Of a stretch of 8,557 nt of DNA, positions 5,932 through 8,557 are shown piece by piece. Location: contig PMLH01000396.1 of assembly GCA_003159055.1 (NCBI GenBank), positions 605 to 9,161 of the forward strand. Direction: 5' to 3'. The DNA is from Myxococcales bacterium. Its GTDB lineage: Bacteria; Myxococcota; Polyangia; Fen-1088. Each line of letters starts with the position of its first letter. Positions within the stretch are counted from its first letter, which is position 1. The position numbers were made by a program, and so were the translations under genes. The notes under the pieces were generated by a model. That model did not search any database and had not been told where the DNA came from. It saw nothing but the letters and a program-made list of their open reading frames with translations.

Positions 5932-7319
5932 ATCTCGTACTTTTCCAGACGATAGAGAAGGATGTGGCGGGGGATGCGGAGAAAGCGTGCGGTCGAGCTT
6001 TGGTTGTAGTCGTTCATTTCCAAGGCGCGAATCAAGATGGCGCGTTCGAGATCGACGAGCGAGACGCCCTCGCTCGGCAACTCGATGCCGTCGATGGCAA
6101 GGCGGGGATTGGCACTTGCCGGCAACGCCGCGACGACGACGAAGTCTTCCGCAAGCACCGGCTCTTCGGCCAGCAGGGCGGCACGCTGGCAGAGGTTCTC
6201 CAGCTCGCGCACGTTCCCAGGCCACGGCCTCTGCAAAAGGCGCTGCGCGCTTGCCTGGGGTATCTGCCATTCTCGCCCACCGCTGTGCTTGGCCAGAAAG
6301 TGGCGAGCCAAGGGCAAGATGTCTTCCTTGCGGTCGCGTAAGGGCGGGATCAGCAAGGGAACCACATTCAGCCGGTAGAAGAGGTCCTGTCGAAACTGCC
6401 CGTCCTTCACCCTCACGTCGAGCGCCTGGTTGGTGGCGGCCAAGATACGCACGTTGATGGGGATCGAACGCTCGCTGCCAATCGGTTCCAGCAGCTTCTC
6501 TTGCAGAACCCGAAGCAATCGCGTCTGCAGATCCAGCGGCAACTCGGCAATTTCATCGAGGAACAGCGTCCCTTTGTCCGCCTGCAAGAATCGGCCCCTG
6601 CGCTCGCTGGTGGCGCCCGTGAAAGCGCCCTTGCTGTGGCCGAACAGTTCCGATTCAAGCAAGTCTCGTGGGATAGCGCCACAGTTGACCGCGACGAACG
6701 GCCCCTCCTTGCGCTGGCTGGCCCGGTGAATCCGTCGCGCCAAGAGCTCCTTGCCGGTCCCGCTTTCGCCCTGGATCAAGATGGTTGCATCGGCCACCGC
6801 CACGCGTTCGGCCATGGCCACCAGGTCAACCATGGTCTGCGAAGCAAAGACCAGGTTCTTTCCTTCGCTGCTGCCGCTGCCGCGCAGAAGGCTGACCTCG
6901 CGGCGCAGACGTGCATGCTCCAGCGCCCGCCGCACCGTCAGCTTGAAGTGGTCCCGGTCGCACGGTTTCGGCAGAAAGTCGAAGGCGCCTGCCTTCATCG
7001 CCGCCACCGCCGTCGCCATGTCGCCAAACGCCGTGGCCACGATGACCAGCAAATTCGGAGCAACGCCATGCGCTTTCTTCAGCAGCGTCAGCCCGTCCAT
7101 GCCCGGCATCTTGAGGTCGGTGACCATCACCGGAAACGGCCCGGCCTGCAGACGCTCGAAGGCCTCCGTCCCGTTCTTCGCACGCACCACCTCATAGCCT
7201 TCCTCTTCAAGGAGGAAGGCCATGACTTCGAGAAAACTCTCATCGTCGTCGACCAGGAGCACGCGCTCCTGGTTGGGAAGGTCCTGCTCTGGTGTCGTGT
7301 CGGACGCCGATTCGGCCAT
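5910..7319 (-). CDS. NtrC-family sigma-54-dependent response regulator
   Basis: A 469-residue transcription activator with the full three-domain NtrC layout. The receiver (about 18-135) has the acidic pocket DDD at 24-26, phosphoacceptor D68 (VTDLKMPGMDG), T96 and K118 (LPKP). The AAA+ sigma-54 interaction domain (about 158-395) has Walker A GESGTGKE (184-191), the sigma-54 contact loop GAFTGA (231-236), Walker B TLFLDEI (251-257) and WPGNVRELEN (366-375). A Fis-type helix-turn-helix lies at about 433-462 (YNQSSTARFLRIPRHILLYRLEKY). It should bind enhancer-like sites when phosphorylated and use ATP to open sigma-54 promoters. ATG 7319 is the first usable ATG: an in-frame TAG lies 12 bases upstream. 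No good ribosome site precedes it; a GTG at codon 20 is a less likely alternative. Its stop overlaps the kinase start by four bases. Target genes are unknown; the adjacent oxidation genes are candidates. Confidence 0.97.
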   Translation of the reverse strand: MAESASDTTPEQDLPNQERVLLVDDDESFLEVMAFLLEEEGYEVVRAKNGTEAFERLQAGPFPVMVTDLKMPGMDGLTLLKKAHGVAPNLLVIVATAFGDMATAVAAMKAGAFDFLPKPCDRDHFKLTVRRALEHARLRREVSLLRGSGSSEGKNLVFASQTMVDLVAMAERVAVADATILIQGESGTGKELLARRIHRASQRKEGPFVAVNCGAIPRDLLESELFGHSKGAFTGATSERRGRFLQADKGTLFLDEIAELPLDLQTRLLRVLQEKLLEPIGSERSIPINVRILAATNQALDVRVKDGQFRQDLFYRLNVVPLLIPPLRDRKEDILPLARHFLAKHSGGREWQIPQASAQRLLQRPWPGNVRELENLCQRAALLAEEPVLAEDFVVVAALPASANPRLAIDGIELPSEGVSLVDLERAILIRALEMNDYNQSSTARFLRIPRHILLYRLEKYEIPVKGKS

Positions 7320-7429
7320 GTCGATAGTCTACCAGGCGCCGCCCAAACGCGTGTTGTGGCGTGTTCATGACGGATACCCTGCGCTTCTGGTACTCTAGAG
7401 GCACCGTCCTACGGCCGAAGGCACCGACG

Positions 7430-7459
7430 ATGAACATGTTCTCCACCTCTGCCCTCTGA
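7430..7459 (+). CDS. Possible 9-codon leader ORF ahead of the membrane-protein gene
   Basis: ATG at 7430 opens a frame reading MNMFSTSAL and ending with TGA at 7457-7459, one base before the ATG of the membrane-protein gene. It has its own plausible ribosome site, GAAGG, eight bases upstream, whereas the main gene has none directly before its ATG. Ribosomes finishing this leader could restart on the main gene. It is in a different frame from the main gene, so it is not a simple N-terminal extension. It may equally be chance; there are no runs of one rare amino acid as in attenuation peptides. Confidence 0.25.
   Translation: MNMFSTSAL
7432..7441. promoter_or_regulatory. 10-bp perfect palindrome, possible operator
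   Basis: GAACATGTTC is a perfect palindrome in the divergent promoter region, 20 bases before the plus-strand gene's ATG. It resembles a Gram-positive-type LexA box in its GAAC/GTTC arms but has a two-base rather than four-base centre, so I do not call it LexA. It overlaps the start of the leader ORF. A dimeric repressor site is possible. Confidence 0.25.
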
Positions 7460-7460
7460 C

Positions 7461-8557
7461 ATGCCCAACCTCCTGCTGCTCTTGTCGTTCGCTTCCGGTA
7501 TGTGTGGCCTCGCCTACGAGATCCTCTACGCCAGGCTACTTACCACCTATCTCGGTGACATGTACTTTGTCTCCGCGGCGATCTTGGCCACCTTTCTGTT
7601 CGGTATTGCCTGTGGATCGGTCGCGGCTCGCCGGCTCGTGCGTTGGCTATGGGCCATCGAGCTATCCATTGGCGCCTATGCGGCAGCACTTGCCCTCGGT
7701 TTCTTGTTTCGCGGCAACGACTTGCTCGCATGGATCCACCCCCACGTCGCCGGGCGACCCGCCCTGCTCGTGCTCACCGTATTCGCCATTCTGATGGTTC
7801 CTGCCACCTTGGTTGGAACCAGCGTTCCGCTCTTTGCCGCCTATGTGCGCGGGCGCGCGAAAAGCACGCTCACGGAGGCGTGGTTCGACCGGGTCTACGG
7901 CTTCTACAACCTGGGTGCCGCGTTCTGCGTTGCCGTTCTTGAATTCATACTTCTGCGCCACCTCGGTATCCGGGCGACGCTGTTCGTGATGGCGGGCGTG
8001 AATCTGGTCAGCGCAGTCGTGCTGGTTCGCATTGCGCCGCCGCCATCCGCCCCCGAACCGTCGTCGACGCCCATCTCGCTTGACCGGCGAACGCTGGCGC
8101 TCTTCGTGATCAGCGTGGCGAGCGGTATTTTTCAAATGCTCTTTCTGAAATTTGTCGAGGTCTTCTTCGGCCCCTACCACGAAAACTTCGCCATTTCCGT
8201 CACCCTCGCACTCGTGGGGATCTCACTTGGCACGTTCTGGGTCGAACGTCGAGGCACCACGTTTCACGGTCTGCTCCTTCGTGGGAGCGCCATCGTCGCC
8301 TTCTCGTTTCTGCTGGTGTATCCCATCATTCGATTCTGGGGCTATGTGAATGCGGTGTCTTCCGACCTGGGGTGGTCGCCGACTCCGGGCAAACTCCTCT
8401 GCCTCACCTTGCTGGGCATCGCACCCTTCGCGGTCTTCGGCAGCACGGTTCCCGCGCTCGTCCGCGAGCACAAAGACGTCCGCAATGCTCCGGGAACCCT
8501 GCTTTTCATCTCCAGCATCGGTAATGCCGTCGGGTATCTCGCGGCCGTCTTTTGGGT
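7461..8557 (+). CDS. Polytopic membrane protein of the fused MFS/spermidine-synthase family (3' end cut by window edge)
   Basis: An open frame of 365 codons from ATG 7461 to the right edge; the C-terminus is outside the window. It is an integral inner-membrane protein with roughly eleven hydrophobic spans in the visible part. Family landmarks are SGMCGLAYEILYARLL (12-27), VPATLVGTSVPL (113-124) and YGFYNLGAAF (146-155), which match the membrane module of proteins annotated as spermidine-synthase-like or fused MFS/spermidine synthase. In those families a cytoplasmic SpeE-type aminopropyltransferase domain often follows; here that part, if present, lies past the edge. The second half repeats the first: SGIFQMLFLKFVEVFFG (221-237) mirrors 12-32, and APFAVFGSTVPAL (321-333) mirrors 113-125. 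ATG 7461 is the first standard start in frame (in-frame TGA at 7431), with no ribosome site of its own, hence possible coupling to the leader ORF. Substrate and reaction are unknown. Confidence 0.88.
   Translation, partial: MPNLLLLLSFASGMCGLAYEILYARLLTTYLGDMYFVSAAILATFLFGIACGSVAARRLVRWLWAIELSIGAYAAALALGFLFRGNDLLAWIHPHVAGRPALLVLTVFAILMVPATLVGTSVPLFAAYVRGRAKSTLTEAWFDRVYGFYNLGAAFCVAVLEFILLRHLGIRATLFVMAGVNLVSAVVLVRIAPPPSAPEPSSTPISLDRRTLALFVISVASGIFQMLFLKFVEVFFGPYHENFAISVTLALVGISLGTFWVERRGTTFHGLLLRGSAIVAFSFLLVYPIIRFWGYVNAVSSDLGWSPTPGKLLCLTLLGIAPFAVFGSTVPALVREHKDVRNAPGTLLFISSIGNAVGYLAAVFW

Larger units (their letters stand above)
7320..7460. promoter_or_regulatory. Divergent intergenic region with the presumed start sites of both transcription units
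   Basis: This 141-base region lies between the minus-strand regulator and the plus-strand membrane-protein gene, so promoters for both should be here. I see no convincing sigma-70 pair on either strand. On the minus strand TAGACT ends six bases before the regulator ATG, spacing that would fit a leaderless start, but without a recognisable -35 box. On the plus strand TGG...GCA at 7388-7403 has the GG and GC of a -24/-12 element at the right 10-base spacing but lacks the usual TT before GC. The 10-bp palindrome GAACATGTTC at 7432-7441 and an 8-bp palindrome CTCTAGAG at 7393-7400 are possible protein-binding sites. Confidence 0.45.

Noticed and set aside
5914..6270. Longer N-terminus for the histidine kinase (about 119 extra residues)
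   Set aside because: It would overlap the regulator's DNA-binding end, and is Arg/Ala/Pro-rich without domain features; the ATGA overlap at 5910-5913 gives a normal start.
6501..7370. 289-codon plus-strand open frame antisense to the response regulator
   Set aside because: Composition is Arg/His/Gln-rich as expected of an antisense shadow; the regulator on the minus strand is unambiguous.
7432..7441. LexA/SOS box
   Set aside because: The GAAC and GTTC arms are separated by two bases instead of four, and no SOS gene is adjacent.
1..8557. CRISPR array, transposon ends, tRNA or phage genes
   Set aside because: No spaced direct repeats, no cloverleaf-like segments, and all coding space is accounted for by metabolic, regulatory and membrane genes.

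Overview
The window is a GC-rich, densely coded piece of a bacterial chromosome with seven protein genes. Six lie on the minus strand and look like one transcription-order block. The seventh is divergent on the plus strand and runs off the right edge. There are no transposases, integrases, tRNAs, rRNAs or CRISPR arrays. The gene types (NtrC-class sigma-54 regulator with its kinase, ChoD-like GMC oxidoreductase, aldehyde dehydrogenase, spermidine-synthase-like membrane protein) suit a Gram-negative with a large regulatory genome, for example a myxobacterial/deltaproteobacterial-type lineage. That placement is an impression from protein style only and is weak.

Layout in minus-strand transcription order: an NtrC-family response regulator (7319-5910); its membrane histidine kinase (5913-4792), whose ATG overlaps the regulator stop by 4 bases; a thioredoxin (4747-4382) after a 44-base gap; an aldehyde dehydrogenase (4298-2856) after 83 bases; a ChoD-like GMC oxidoreductase (2859-1255), again with a 4-base ATGA overlap; then, after a 177-base gap containing a strong 10-bp hairpin, a sugar nucleotidyltransferase-like gene (1077 to the left edge, cut off). 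On the plus strand, from 7461 to the right edge, is a polytopic membrane protein resembling the membrane half of fused MFS/spermidine synthase proteins. A 9-codon upstream ORF precedes it and ends one base before its ATG.

How they may work together: the kinase and regulator form a complete two-component pair with an intact phosphorelay and intact sigma-54 contact motif. The dehydrogenase and GMC oxidoreductase are translationally coupled and would naturally perform alcohol to aldehyde/ketone to acid oxidation on a hydrophobic alcohol. Thioredoxin sits between the sensory and metabolic pairs and may supply thiol reduction. The idea that the two-component system controls the oxidation genes is inferred from adjacency; no convincing -24/-12 promoter was found in front of them.

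No non-coding stretch exceeds 300 bases. The largest gaps are 1078-1254 and 7320-7460. No clear Rho-independent terminator was seen on either strand.
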